Positions 1 through 8,271 of a DNA stretch of 34,342 nucleotides are shown piece after piece. The position numbers and the translations under genes were made by a program. Under the pieces are notes generated by a model. The model had not been told where the DNA came from. It worked only from the letters and a program-made list of their open reading frames with translations, and did not search any database. Numbering within the stretch: the stretch's first letter is position 1; each line of letters begins with the position of its first letter. The stretch spans positions 1 to 34,342 of the forward strand of contig JAFGDE010000022.1 in assembly GCA_016932255.1 (NCBI GenBank), read 5' to 3'. This stretch comes from Candidatus Saganbacteria bacterium. GTDB lineage: Bacteria > Margulisbacteria > WOR-1 > O2-12-FULL-45-9.

Positions 1-251
1 AAACGGTCAAGGCCGCAAAAAAATACAAGTGCAGGACCATTGCCCTGGGCGGCGGTGTGGCCGCCAATTCTTTGCTCAGGCAGGCGATGGCAGCTTCGGC
101 CGGAGCTGAAATGATCGAAACGCTCCTGCCGCCGCGAAATCTCTGCACGGATAACGCGGCCATGGTCGGCGCCTGCGCCTATTTTCAGGCCCGGACAAAA
201 AGATTATCGAGCCTTTCGCTCCAGGCTGTTGCCAGCCTCAAACTCGTGTAA
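1..251 (+). CDS. tsaD: TsaD C-terminal end (tRNA t6A biosynthesis), partial at window edge
   Basis: The reading frame enters the window at base 3 and stops with TAA at 249-251. TsaD transfers the threonylcarbamoyl group to A37 of ANN-decoding tRNAs in the cytoplasm, working with TsaB and TsaE. The visible 82 or so residues contain the family's C-terminal signatures: a GGGVAANSLLR stretch around bases 51-80 and an LCTDNAAMVGACAY stretch around 144-183, which match the substrate and metal-binding end of Kae1/TsaD proteins. An ATG-less internal GTG at 57 is not a credible start because the conserved frame extends upstream of it. The stop codon lies directly against the -10 box of the downstream histidine kinase gene. 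Family assignment is firm; everything before base 1 is unseen. Confidence 0.93.
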   Translation, partial: TVKAAKKYKCRTIALGGGVAANSLLRQAMAASAGAEMIETLLPPRNLCTDNAAMVGACAYFQARTKRLSSLSLQAVASLKLV

Positions 252-257
252 TATAAT
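229..257 (+). promoter_or_regulatory. Promoter of histidine kinase gene, predicted leaderless
   Basis: TTGCCA at 229-234, a 17-base spacer and TATAAT at 252-257. The -10 box ends 8 bases before the ATG at 266, so the predicted transcript begins at or within about 2 bases of the start codon. The promoter lies inside and directly after the end of tsaD. No Shine-Dalgarno sequence fits in the gap. Confidence 0.75.
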
Positions 258-265
258 CAGGCTAA

Positions 266-1564
266 ATGGACCAAGCGACATATATTACTGAAGATCAGCA
301 ACGGGTTCTCTGGTACGTCAAACTGCGCTGGGGCGCGCTCCTGCTTATAACCACTGTCTGTCTTTACCTGAAATTTGTGGGCCGTTTCAGGTTCCCGCTG
401 CTGCCCTGTCTTATCGTTACCGCGGCCGCGTCACTTTACAATCTCATTTATCCGTTTCTAACCCGCCGTTTCCCGGGCTTCAGCGAGAACAGGACCCTGA
501 GCGACATCAGGACTATCGCTGACCTGATCGTTATTACCCTGCTGATCCATTTTACCGGAGGCATTGAGAGCCCCTTTATCATGCTGTATCTACTGGAATT
601 GGTCGCGCTGTCCATGTTCCGCTTTACCTGGTCTGCCTATTATCTGGCCGCGCTGGCCACGACCTTCTATCTCTCCGCCTGCTTTCTGGAAGCCTATTTT
701 ATCCTGCCGCATTACCGGCTCAGCCATATTTCCGGAACTCTGTTCGTCAGCCCTAATTATATCCTTGCCATTGGCTTTGCTTTGTTCATTTGCTGCATCC
801 TGCTGATCTACATGACCTCGTTCTTGTCGGAACGGTTTGCTGAACGCCAGCACAAAATCGAGGAACTGTCCAATGCCAAGCTCGATTTTATGAACCAGGT
901 CATGCACGAGACTAAAAGCCCGCTGACCTCGATCATCGGCTATACCGACATCCTGCTGCGCGGCAATTTCGGCGAGCTGAACAAGGAGCAGCTTCCGCCG
1001 ATGGGCGTGATCCAGCGACAGTCGCAAAGGATCCTGGACATGGTCAACAATCTGCTCGACATCGCCCGCCTGGAATCCGGCAAGACCAAGCTGGAAACAA
1101 AAAATTTATCTTTGTCGGAGCTGATCGGCCACGCGATCGAAGAGATGACCCCCCAGCTCTCGAGCAAGAAACTGGAACTGATCCAGGAGCTTGCTTCAGA
1201 CCTGCCGCTGCTCAAGCTGGACGAGACCAAGGTCCTTGAAGTACTGATCAATCTGATCTCCAACGCGGTCAAGTTTTCTAATCCTCAGGGCAAGATATTC
1301 ATCTCGACCCAGAAGACCGGTAGCGAGGTCCAGGTCGCGGTGCGTGATGAAGGTCTGGGTATCGAGGCTGAGGACCTGCCTAACATTTTCGAGAAGTTCC
1401 ACCGGGCCAGCAAGGAAGCGGCCCAGGTGCGCGGCACCGGGCTCGGCCTGGCCCTGTCAAAAAGCATTGTCGAGGCGCATGGCGGCCGCATGTGGGCCGT
1501 GTCCAGCGGCCGCAACAAGGGCGCTGTCTTTTACTTCACTCTTCCACTCTCTCCATCAGCTTGA
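266..1564 (+). CDS. Membrane sensor histidine kinase (orphan)
   Basis: A 432-residue two-component sensor kinase. Residues about 18-190 form five or six hydrophobic membrane spans with almost no extracellular domain, so the sensor is probably intramembrane. A HisKA dimerisation domain follows with H-box HETKSPLTS; the phospho-accepting histidine is His214. The HATPase domain shows an N box (NLISNAVKF, Asn333), a G1 box (DEGLGIE) and a G2 box (GTGLGLALSKS, about residue 390), so catalysis should be intact. The H-box reads HETKSP rather than the common HELRTP. No response regulator is present beside it, so its partner must be elsewhere. The ATG at 266 is chosen because it sits 8 bases after a strong -10 box and gives the full first membrane span. 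The TGA stop at 1562-1564 touches the -10 box of gatC. Confidence 0.92.
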   Translation: MDQATYITEDQQRVLWYVKLRWGALLLITTVCLYLKFVGRFRFPLLPCLIVTAAASLYNLIYPFLTRRFPGFSENRTLSDIRTIADLIVITLLIHFTGGIESPFIMLYLLELVALSMFRFTWSAYYLAALATTFYLSACFLEAYFILPHYRLSHISGTLFVSPNYILAIGFALFICCILLIYMTSFLSERFAERQHKIEELSNAKLDFMNQVMHETKSPLTSIIGYTDILLRGNFGELNKEQLPPMGVIQRQSQRILDMVNNLLDIARLESGKTKLETKNLSLSELIGHAIEEMTPQLSSKKLELIQELASDLPLLKLDETKVLEVLINLISNAVKFSNPQGKIFISTQKTGSEVQVAVRDEGLGIEAEDLPNIFEKFHRASKEAAQVRGTGLGLALSKSIVEAHGGRMWAVSSGRNKGAVFYFTLPLSPSA

Positions 1565-1570
1565 TATAAT
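1542..1570 (+). promoter_or_regulatory. Promoter of gatCA, predicted leaderless
   Basis: TATAAT at 1565-1570 ends 8 bases before the gatC ATG at 1579. The best -35 candidate at a 17-base spacing is the weak TTCCAC at 1542-1547. The kinase stop codon TGA (1562-1564) immediately precedes the -10 box. Confidence 0.65.
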
Positions 1571-1578
1571 GGTCGCCT

Positions 1579-1857
1579 ATGAAGATAGACGTTGACCATG
1601 TAGCCAAACTGGCCCGTCTGGGGCTCGGTCCGGAAGAAAAAAAGCTCTTCGGGCAGCAGCTTTCAGCCATCCTTGAGTACGCCGAGGTCCTGCAAAAGCT
1701 CGACACCGACAAGGTAGCCCCGACCTCTCACGCCATCCCTATGAGCAATGTTCTGCGCGAGGACAAGGTCTCGCCTTGCGATAATGTGGACGATATCTTA
1801 GCCAACGGACCGGAACAGGAAGAGCACATGTTCAGAGTGCCCCGAATTCTGGAATGA
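1579..1857 (+). CDS. gatC: Asp-tRNA(Asn)/Glu-tRNA(Gln) amidotransferase subunit C
   Basis: GatC, 92 residues, is the small subunit that wraps around GatA and stabilises the GatA-GatB interface of the GatCAB amidotransferase. The N-terminus ([12 protein letters not shown]) and the middle ([14 protein letters not shown], then PTSHAIP and LREDKV) are typical, as is the C-terminal FRVPRIL motif. Length is normal for the family. The start is the ATG placed 8 bases downstream of TATAAT; there is no Shine-Dalgarno sequence. Its TGA stop overlaps the ATG of gatA (ATGA), indicating translational coupling. The complex converts misacylated Glu-tRNA(Gln) and/or Asp-tRNA(Asn), fitting a genome whose GltX (11772) may be non-discriminating. 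Confidence 0.95.
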   Translation: MKIDVDHVAKLARLGLGPEEKKLFGQQLSAILEYAEVLQKLDTDKVAPTSHAIPMSNVLREDKVSPCDNVDDILANGPEQEEHMFRVPRILE

Positions 1858-3311
1858 CCATGCAGCACAAGACCGCGCATGAACTTCACAGCCTTTTATC
1901 AGCCAAAAAGCTCAGCTCGCTTGAGCTGACCGAAGCTGTCCTCAGCCGCATTGACCGAACCGAGCCAAAGGTCCAGGCTTACGTCACCCTGACCAAAGAG
2001 TCGGCGATCAAACAGGCCAAGGCCGCGGACGAGCGCTTAAAGAACAACGACAATGTCACTCCCCTGACCGGCGTTCCTGTGGCGGTCAAGGACAATATGT
2101 GCACCCAGGGGGTGCTGACCACCTGCTCGTCCAAGATCCTGGCCAACTACCTGCCGCCCTATGACGCGACCGTGGTGGAAAAGCTAAGAGCTGCAGGCGC
2201 GGTCATCATCGGCAAGACCAATCTGGATGAGTTCGCCATGGGCTCCTCAACTGAGAATTCCGGCCTGCATCCCACCTGCAACCCATGGGACACAAAAAAA
2301 GTGCCGGGAGGGTCATCCGGCGGTTCGGCCGCCGCTGTTGCCGCCGATGAATGCATCCTGGCCCTGGGCTCGGACACCGGAGGCTCGATCAGGCAGCCGG
2401 CCGCTTTTTGCGGTGTGGTCGGCCTGAAACCGACCTACGGCCGGGTCTCGCGCTTCGGCCTGGTGGCTTTCGCCTCCTCCCTTGACCAGATCGGTCCCTT
2501 GACCAAGGACGTGCGGGACGCGGCCCTGCTGCTCAATTACCTGGCTGGCCACGATCCCAAAGATTCGACATCGGTGGACTACCCGGTGCCGGACTACCAG
2601 CAGGCCCTGATCAACGACGTTAAAAAGATGCGCATAGGCTATATCAAGGAGCTGCTGGGCAAAGGCGTGACAAGGCCGGTCAGATCGGCCGTGGAAAAAG
2701 CCATGAAAAAGTACCAGGAGCTCGGCGCGGAACTGATCGAACTCTCCCTGCCCAGCTTTGAATACGCCGTCGCCACCTACTATCTGATCGCCCCTGCCGA
2801 AGCCAGTTCCAACCTGGCCCGCTATGACGGCGTTAAGTTCGGCCGCCGCAGCAACAGATCGCCCGATCTGCTGACTATGTACTATAACACCCGGGCTGAA
2901 GGTTTCGGCAGCGAGGTCAAACGCCGCATCATGCTGGGGACCTACGCCCTGTCCGCCGGTTACTATGACGCCTATTACCTCAAGGCGCTCAAGGTCAGGA
3001 CATTGATCAAGAACGATTTTGACCGGGCTTTCAGCAAGTGCGATGTCCTGCTCTCCCCGACCGCTCCGACAACAGCTTTTGGCCTGGGCGAAAAGACCGC
3101 TGATCCGCTGAGCATGTACCTGTCCGACATCGCCACGATCCCGGTCAACCTGGCCGGACTGCCGGCCATCTCAGTGCCCTGCGGCCTGGACAAGGGCCTG
3201 CCTATCGGCCTCCAGCTTATCGGCCGGGCCTTTGCTGAAGAGACGATCCTGCGCGCAGCTTACGCCTATGAGCAAAACACTGATTGGCATAAGCAAAAAC
3301 CCAAGCTATAA
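1854..3311 (+). CDS. gatA: Asp-tRNA(Asn)/Glu-tRNA(Gln) amidotransferase subunit A
   Basis: GatA, 485 residues, is the amidase-signature subunit that hydrolyses glutamine and delivers ammonia to GatB. The Ser-cisSer-Lys catalytic set is visible: Lys in PVAVKDNM, the cis-Ser in [11 protein letters not shown], and the nucleophile Ser in [12 protein letters not shown]. The later motif [21 protein letters not shown] is diagnostic of GatA within the amidase family. Its ATG overlaps the gatC stop codon. The TAA stop (3309-3311) lies inside the TATAAT that drives the next gene, so the 3' end of gatA and a promoter share bases. Unlike the common gatCAB order, gatB is separated from gatA by a secreted-protein gene with its own promoter. 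Confidence 0.97.
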   Translation: MTMQHKTAHELHSLLSAKKLSSLELTEAVLSRIDRTEPKVQAYVTLTKESAIKQAKAADERLKNNDNVTPLTGVPVAVKDNMCTQGVLTTCSSKILANYLPPYDATVVEKLRAAGAVIIGKTNLDEFAMGSSTENSGLHPTCNPWDTKKVPGGSSGGSAAAVAADECILALGSDTGGSIRQPAAFCGVVGLKPTYGRVSRFGLVAFASSLDQIGPLTKDVRDAALLLNYLAGHDPKDSTSVDYPVPDYQQALINDVKKMRIGYIKELLGKGVTRPVRSAVEKAMKKYQELGAELIELSLPSFEYAVATYYLIAPAEASSNLARYDGVKFGRRSNRSPDLLTMYYNTRAEGFGSEVKRRIMLGTYALSAGYYDAYYLKALKVRTLIKNDFDRAFSKCDVLLSPTAPTTAFGLGEKTADPLSMYLSDIATIPVNLAGLPAISVPCGLDKGLPIGLQLIGRAFAEETILRAAYAYEQNTDWHKQKPKL

Positions 3312-3312
3312 T
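3284..3312 (+). promoter_or_regulatory. Promoter of secreted-protein gene, predicted leaderless TTG start
   Basis: TTGGCA at 3284-3289, a 17-base spacer, and TATAAT at 3307-3312. The TAA stop of gatA (3309-3311) is embedded in the -10 box. The box ends 9 bases before an in-frame TTG at 3322, which begins a convincing signal peptide. Confidence 0.72.
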
Positions 3313-3321
3313 AGTAACACC

Positions 3322-4338
3322 TTGAATAAAAAGCTCTGCCTATTTCTGGCGGTGTTGACCTTCCTGTCGGCCGGCCCGGCGCTTGGCCAGGTTAGCGGCT
3401 ATGACCAGCAGCTTGAACAGCAATACGGGCCGGAATATTTTTTTGCTATCCAGGGCGAGGTCATGGGCCAGGCCGCGCCCGGCGTGCAATCGGTCAAGAT
3501 CAACGGCGAGGCGGTGGCCGTGGACAAGGACCTGAATTTCAAGGCCAGGGTCACTCTGGCCGACGGCCAAAAATATCTCTCAATCGAGACCACCTATAAA
3601 GGCCTGCGCTTCACCAAGAAATACCTGGTCATCCGGCATCCCAAAGCGCCTAAGACCTTTAAAATCTCCATCCCGCGCAGTGAATTCCAGAAAATAGTCA
3701 CCAGAAAACAGCCGGCCAGGCGGACGACCAGTTACGCTGCGCCGAAACCCAAACCAAAACCCGCCATTTCTTTCGGCTTCAAGGGCGCTGAATTCGAGAA
3801 CAGCAGGTATGATATTAAAAAACTTGCCCAGGCGGTCGAAGCTGATAATTACAGCCTTGCCTTGAAATCAAAACCAGGCACCCTGGCCTGGCTCAATGAG
3901 CTGCTGCGCACGCCGAACTTCTATGATATCTGGAAAAAGAAGCACCCGGACGTTTTTCTGAGCGAGGACGCCAAACGCCTGATCAAGGAAACCGCCGGCT
4001 ATCGCAACAAACCCTGGAATAAATTGACCCGGGAACAGCAGCTCAAGATCATCCGGCTCAACCGGCTGCTGCTTGAGGCGACCTATCCCCTGCTCTGTCC
4101 GAAAAGCCAGCCTGAGGGCGAGACCGCGGAAGAGAACTGGCTGGGTTTTGACTTCGTGGCGGAAATCGAACCAGGCCTGCTTTTAGTCGTCAGGCATGTT
4201 GACGGCAAGTATTTCGCCGCTATCTACGATCTGCCCAAGACCCTCTGGCTGCCGCTGCATGACCTCTCTTCCGATGAGCTGGCCGACCTGCTGGAAAAAG
4301 GCAAGGTGCCAGTCCTCTTCCTGCCTGTCGACGATTAA
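3322..4338 (+). CDS. Secreted protein of unknown function, between gatA and gatB
   Basis: A 338-residue protein starting at a TTG codon. From TTG at 3322 the protein opens with two lysines, a hydrophobic run of about 15 residues and a likely cleavage site near ALGQ (about residue 23), which is a classical Sec signal peptide. Upstream in-frame ATGs would put this run internally and overlap gatA heavily, so I reject them. Residues about 35-120 look beta-rich and carry GEV, VKINGE and DGxKYLSIET-like strands, possibly an Ig-like or carbohydrate-binding-type fold; this is a guess. A proline/lysine-rich linker (KPKPKPA) precedes a helical C-terminal half with several tryptophans. I do not recognise the family. 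It is probably periplasmic or envelope-associated, and its place inside the gatCAB locus seems incidental because it has its own promoter. Confidence 0.8.
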   Translation: MNKKLCLFLAVLTFLSAGPALGQVSGYDQQLEQQYGPEYFFAIQGEVMGQAAPGVQSVKINGEAVAVDKDLNFKARVTLADGQKYLSIETTYKGLRFTKKYLVIRHPKAPKTFKISIPRSEFQKIVTRKQPARRTTSYAAPKPKPKPAISFGFKGAEFENSRYDIKKLAQAVEADNYSLALKSKPGTLAWLNELLRTPNFYDIWKKKHPDVFLSEDAKRLIKETAGYRNKPWNKLTREQQLKIIRLNRLLLEATYPLLCPKSQPEGETAEENWLGFDFVAEIEPGLLLVVRHVDGKYFAAIYDLPKTLWLPLHDLSSDELADLLEKGKVPVLFLPVDD

Positions 4339-4356
4339 GCCCAAATCAGCTATAAT
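4328..4356 (+). promoter_or_regulatory. Promoter of gatB, predicted leaderless
   Basis: TATAAT at 4351-4356 ends 7 bases before the ATG at 4364; the best -35 at a 17-base spacing is TCGACG (4328-4333). Another in-frame ATG at 4355 overlaps the -10 box itself and cannot be the start of a transcript made from it. Confidence 0.68.
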
Positions 4357-4363
4357 GCTGGCC

Positions 4364-5812
4364 ATGAGCAAGTATGAGACCGTCATCGGTCTGGAGATCC
4401 ACGCCCAGCTGCTGACTGAGAGCAAGATATTCTGCGGCTGTTCCACTAAATTCGGGGCCAAGCCCAATACCAACATCTGTCCGGTCTGCACGGGACAACC
4501 CGGCGTGCTGCCAGTGCTCAACAAGAAGGTCGTTCTGCTGGCGATCAAGACCGCCATCACCCTGAACTGCAAGGTCGAACCCCGCTCGGTCTTTGCTAGG
4601 AAGAACTATTTTTATCCCGACCTGCCCAAGGATTACCAGATCTCCCAGTACGAACTGCCTTTGGCCACTGGCGGCTATCTTGAGATCGAGGTCGAAGGGA
4701 ACAAGAAAAGGATCGGCATTACCCGGATCCACCTGGAAGAGGACGCGGGCAAATTGGTCCACCAGGGCGCGGAACGCATCATGGGTTCTGAAGCTTCTTT
4801 GGTCGACTATAACCGGACCGGCGTGCCGCTGATGGAGATCGTGTCCGAGCCGGACATCCGCTCGCCCCAGGAAGCCAAGGCTTTCATGGAAACGCTCCAG
4901 CACCTGCTCCAATTCATCAAGGTCTGCGACGCCAAGATGGAAGAAGGCAGCCTGCGCTGTGACGCCAACATCAGCCTGCGGCCCAAAGGCCAGGCTAAGT
5001 TCGGCACCAAGACCGAGGTCAAGAACATGAACTCATTCCGCGGTGTTCAGCAAGCACTCGAAACTGAACAAAAAAGACAGGCTGAGCTCCTGGATTCTGG
5101 TGGTAAAGTTATCCAGGAGACCCGCTACTTTGACGACCAGACCAAACAGACCAAAAGCATGCGCAGCAAGGAAGAAGCTCACGACTACCGCTATTTTCCG
5201 GAACCAGATCTGGTCCCGGTCGAGCCAAGCCAAGAATGGATCGAAGAGATACGTAAGACGATCGGCGAGCTGCCGGAGCATAAAAAGAACAAATACGAAC
5301 AGGACTATGGTCTGCCGCCGGCGGATATCGAGGTCCTGCTCTCTTCCCCGGCCCTGGCCGCGTTCTTTGAAGAAAGCCTCAAACTTTACGATAAGCCCAA
5401 GGTCCTGGCCAACTGGCTGATGGGTGATATCTCGGCTTATTTGAACGAACACAAGAAAGGCATCGAGGAGCTTAACTTTCAGCCGGCCAAACTGGTCGAG
5501 ATGCTCCAGCTGATCGACAAGGGCACCATCTCCGGCAAGATCGCCAAGACCGTTCTGGTCGAGGTGCTCGATTCAGGCAAGTCGGTCCAGGATGTGATCA
5601 AGGAAAAAGGCCTGACCCAGGTCAGTGACGCAGGCGAACTGCTCAAGATCATCAAGGAAGTTATCAAGAGCAATCCTGCTCAAGTGGAACAGTACAGGAG
5701 CGGGAAAAAAGCCGTGATCGGCTTTCTGGTCGGACAGGTAATGAAGGCATCCAAAGGCCGGGCCAATCCTAAACTGGCTAATGAACTGCTGGCCAAAGAG
5801 CTGGGCTCATAA
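4364..5812 (+). CDS. gatB: Asp-tRNA(Asn)/Glu-tRNA(Gln) amidotransferase subunit B
   Basis: GatB, 482 residues, binds the misacylated tRNA, phosphorylates the aminoacyl side chain with ATP and accepts ammonia from GatA. The start MSKYETVIGLEIHAQL is the usual GatB N-terminus and the zinc site CGCS...CPVC follows near residues 24-45. The HLEEDAGKLVH, DYNRTGVPLMEIVSEPD and RCDANISLRP blocks are hallmark motifs of the kinase-like core. The C-terminal YqeY-type helical tRNA-binding domain is present, ending in NPKLANELLAKEL. Length is normal. It is transcribed from its own -10 box. The final codons overlap the stop of the convergent gene on the minus strand by six bases (5807-5812). Confidence 0.97.
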   Translation: MSKYETVIGLEIHAQLLTESKIFCGCSTKFGAKPNTNICPVCTGQPGVLPVLNKKVVLLAIKTAITLNCKVEPRSVFARKNYFYPDLPKDYQISQYELPLATGGYLEIEVEGNKKRIGITRIHLEEDAGKLVHQGAERIMGSEASLVDYNRTGVPLMEIVSEPDIRSPQEAKAFMETLQHLLQFIKVCDAKMEEGSLRCDANISLRPKGQAKFGTKTEVKNMNSFRGVQQALETEQKRQAELLDSGGKVIQETRYFDDQTKQTKSMRSKEEAHDYRYFPEPDLVPVEPSQEWIEEIRKTIGELPEHKKNKYEQDYGLPPADIEVLLSSPALAAFFEESLKLYDKPKVLANWLMGDISAYLNEHKKGIEELNFQPAKLVEMLQLIDKGTISGKIAKTVLVEVLDSGKSVQDVIKEKGLTQVSDAGELLKIIKEVIKSNPAQVEQYRSGKKAVIGFLVGQVMKASKGRANPKLANELLAKELGS

Positions 5813-7618
5813 AGCAATAGCGGGGCCATACTCAGCCGTCTTGCTCCGATAAAAAACCCTCAGGGCCGCCTGTCTCTCGCCTTTTTTCCAGTCCCTGGCG
5901 CGGTTGATAAAATCGAATTCGATGCGCAGCAGCAGCCGGGCAGCCTTGATGTTGAGTCCGGCCAATGACCCTGTCACTTTTTCTTCCAGCTTCTCGATCT
6001 CTCCCTCAAGCACCCGAAGTTGGAACCGCTGCTCTGCGCCGGGCCTTGCGATCCTCAGCATAGCTAGACGCTGTTGGTTTGCCCGCTCGAGTTCATGCAT
6101 CGCTTTCACCGCGCCGGACATTAAGCGCAGGACGCCGGTAATATGCGAACGCGCCTGTCTCATCCATGGCTGCCTCAGGTCGTCCTTCTTGGGTCCAAGC
6201 AGCGTTCCCAGATATTTCCCCAGGCGTTTCTTTATCAGATCAAGCCTTTTCAGGTCCCTTAAATTGCGGTTGGGCTGAGCAAAGTACCCGGCCCAGCGGT
6301 TCGCCAGACTTTTCAGGACATCGCCCAGTAATTCTTCGGTCTGCACCCTCAAACCGGTCAATCTGGCGACCTGAGCGTCCAGGACCTGATTGCGGCGCTC
6401 CAGATCGCGCACCGCCAGCTTGACCAGCTGGCCGGCTAATCCATGCGACTGTTCCCCGGGTATGCTGAGCAGGGACCTGGCACCTGTAAGTTCGACCAGG
6501 GCCTTGCGTTTACCGGTATCCCTGACCTGTGCCAGCAGTAAATTAGCTTCTAACAGCTTGTCAAACCAGGCCAGCGGCTCATCAGCGATCGATTTCAGTT
6601 CCTCGATCAGGGCCGTGTTCTTTTCTTTTTCATTGCCAGCGCTCTCTATCTCGTGATCGATCATGCTCAGGATCTTACGGCTGGTGACATTATGATCGAT
6701 CATTTCCTTGCCCAGTATGCCCGCCGCGCTCTTCTTGTAGCCCGAGCCGGTAATGACGCAATCGCCCCGCCAGCTGTCAATGATCCGCACTTTACCATTG
6801 GCAACATGCAGGCCGGCACGGTCTTGTTTGCTCAGAGCATTACGAAAGCGCGCTGCCTCGGCCCGCTCCAGGTCTTCCAGGATCCTGGCAGATAAGGTGA
6901 CCAGGATATTGTCCACAACAGGATTATTAAGCTTTTCCAGCCAGAGCGAGGCATTGAGCAGATCATCCCTGACCTTTTGACTGTTATCAATATTGTCAAA
7001 GGGGAATCTTTCACAAAATTCTCTGAGCAATGCAGCGTAGTCACGCACCTTGCCGCAGGCATATGCATATTTATCCTGATAACCGCTTCTCCTGGCCGCG
7101 CTCTTGGCTTCACCCAGGTTATAGACCTCTATCCTGGCCGCCATCAAACTGCGGAACAGGAAAAGATTGGCCAGGACCGCGCCCCGGGCCAGTTCAGTGA
7201 CCGCCTGCGGTTGTCTTAGTGTCGCGATCTCATCTCCAAGCGAAGGTTCATTAATATTAGGCACGCGGTCGATATAACCAAGTTTACGTTTTATCCCCTG
7301 TTTGCTGAGGTCCAAGACCTCTCCCTCTGTCATCATCTCCTGAATTTGCTCGAGATCGGCCAGGCGGACAAGCAAGGCCCTGTTAGTGCTGGCATAAAGG
7401 CCGTCAGGCACTATGATCTTCTGGGGCGCCCGCCCCGCCTGATCAAGGCTCAACAGGTTCTTCAAGAAAGCCCGGGTCTGATTAGGCATAACGCCGGCCA
7501 GGAAAGAAAGCCTCCGCTCCGAGCTCAAAGTGATCACACGGCGGCGGCGGCCCCGGCCCAGCTGGTTCATCACGCGGATGACCGCGTTCATCTGTTTTGG
7601 ATTGATCGCATATACCAT
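5807..7618 (-). CDS. Large helical protein of unknown function (603 residues)
   Basis: I do not recognise this family. The frame is open for 603 codons, much too long for chance, and it fills the space between gatB and the radical SAM gene exactly. The protein is soluble-looking: no signal peptide, no membrane spans, many Arg, Lys, Glu and Leu residues, and long predicted helices with coiled-coil character at about residues 360-480 and 500-590. The N-terminal 25 residues contain a very basic GRGRRRR patch followed by a more folded region. A short beta-like stretch (GKVRIIDSWRGDCVITGSGYKK) lies around residues 275-300. It has no homologous neighbour here. The ATG at 7618 is the longest sensible start but has no clear Shine-Dalgarno; a TANNNT hexamer (TAGCAT, plus-strand 7641-7646) lies 22 bases upstream and overlaps the divergent promoter. 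Confidence 0.75.
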   Translation of the reverse strand: MVYAINPKQMNAVIRVMNQLGRGRRRRVITLSSERRLSFLAGVMPNQTRAFLKNLLSLDQAGRAPQKIIVPDGLYASTNRALLVRLADLEQIQEMMTEGEVLDLSKQGIKRKLGYIDRVPNINEPSLGDEIATLRQPQAVTELARGAVLANLFLFRSLMAARIEVYNLGEAKSAARRSGYQDKYAYACGKVRDYAALLREFCERFPFDNIDNSQKVRDDLLNASLWLEKLNNPVVDNILVTLSARILEDLERAEAARFRNALSKQDRAGLHVANGKVRIIDSWRGDCVITGSGYKKSAAGILGKEMIDHNVTSRKILSMIDHEIESAGNEKEKNTALIEELKSIADEPLAWFDKLLEANLLLAQVRDTGKRKALVELTGARSLLSIPGEQSHGLAGQLVKLAVRDLERRNQVLDAQVARLTGLRVQTEELLGDVLKSLANRWAGYFAQPNRNLRDLKRLDLIKKRLGKYLGTLLGPKKDDLRQPWMRQARSHITGVLRLMSGAVKAMHELERANQQRLAMLRIARPGAEQRFQLRVLEGEIEKLEEKVTGSLAGLNIKAARLLLRIEFDFINRARDWKKGERQAALRVFYRSKTAEYGPAIAL

Positions 7619-7641
7619 ACACAGGTTTTTCGGCAGGCTTA

Positions 7642-7650
7642 TGCTATAAT
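7642..7650 (+). promoter_or_regulatory. Extended -10 promoter of radical SAM gene, predicted leaderless
   Basis: TGC-TATAAT, an extended -10 element, with TATAAT at 7645-7650 ending 9 bases before ATG at 7660. No good -35 hexamer is visible at 17 bases, which the TGn extension may offset. Confidence 0.65.
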
Positions 7651-7659
7651 TTCAGATAT

Positions 7660-8271
7660 ATGCAAGATATTACTTATCAAGTCGGCAATTCGCTTTATAT
7701 CAACCTGACCAACCGCTGCACCAATGAGTGCGTTTTCTGCATCCGCAACCTGGCCCAGCGGTTCAACAAACGCTACGCGCTCTGGCTGGAGAACGAACCG
7801 AGCGTTAATGAGGTCCTGGCAGCGATCGGCGATGCCTCCAGGTATGAGCAGGTCGTCTTTTGCGGCTACGGTGAGCCATTGATCAGGCTGGAGGCGGTCA
7901 AAAGCATTGCCCGGGCCCTGAAACAGAAGAACAAAAAGACCCGGCTCCGCCTCGACACCAACGGCCAGGCGAATCTTTTCTGGGGCAGGAACGTTCTGCT
8001 GGAGCTCAAAGGTTTGATCGACAAGATCTCGATCTCGCTGGACGCCGATAAAGATCAGAAATATCAGGAGATCTGCCGGCCGAATTTCGGCGCCCAGGCA
8101 TACCCTGCTGTCTTGGAGTTCATCAAGCAAAGCAAACAATATATTCCTGAGGTCGAAGCCTCGATCGTTGACCTGCCGGGGATCAACCAGGCCGCTTGCG
8201 CCAAGATCGCGTCCGATCTTGGCGTCACTTTCCGTGTCAGGCCATATTACGAAGAGACCTATGTCAGTTAA
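7660..8271 (+). CDS. Radical SAM protein of the TatD-linked type
   Basis: A compact 203-residue radical SAM enzyme. The 4Fe-4S motif is C20-x3-C24-x2-C27 within LYINLTNRCTNECVFC, followed by FCGYGEPL (SAM amino-group contact), LDTNGQANL and SISLDAD strands of the TIM barrel. The N-terminal wording matches the TatD-linked radical SAM family, whose substrate is unknown. It lacks the extra C-terminal cluster domain of larger radical SAM enzymes. Here TatD is not adjacent; instead the last 11 bases overlap the start of rsmH at 8261, indicating co-transcription. One may therefore suspect a link to translation or RNA modification, but this is inference from position only. The start ATG lies 9 bases after TATAAT. 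Confidence 0.85.
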   Translation: MQDITYQVGNSLYINLTNRCTNECVFCIRNLAQRFNKRYALWLENEPSVNEVLAAIGDASRYEQVVFCGYGEPLIRLEAVKSIARALKQKNKKTRLRLDTNGQANLFWGRNVLLELKGLIDKISISLDADKDQKYQEICRPNFGAQAYPAVLEFIKQSKQYIPEVEASIVDLPGINQAACAKIASDLGVTFRVRPYYEETYVS

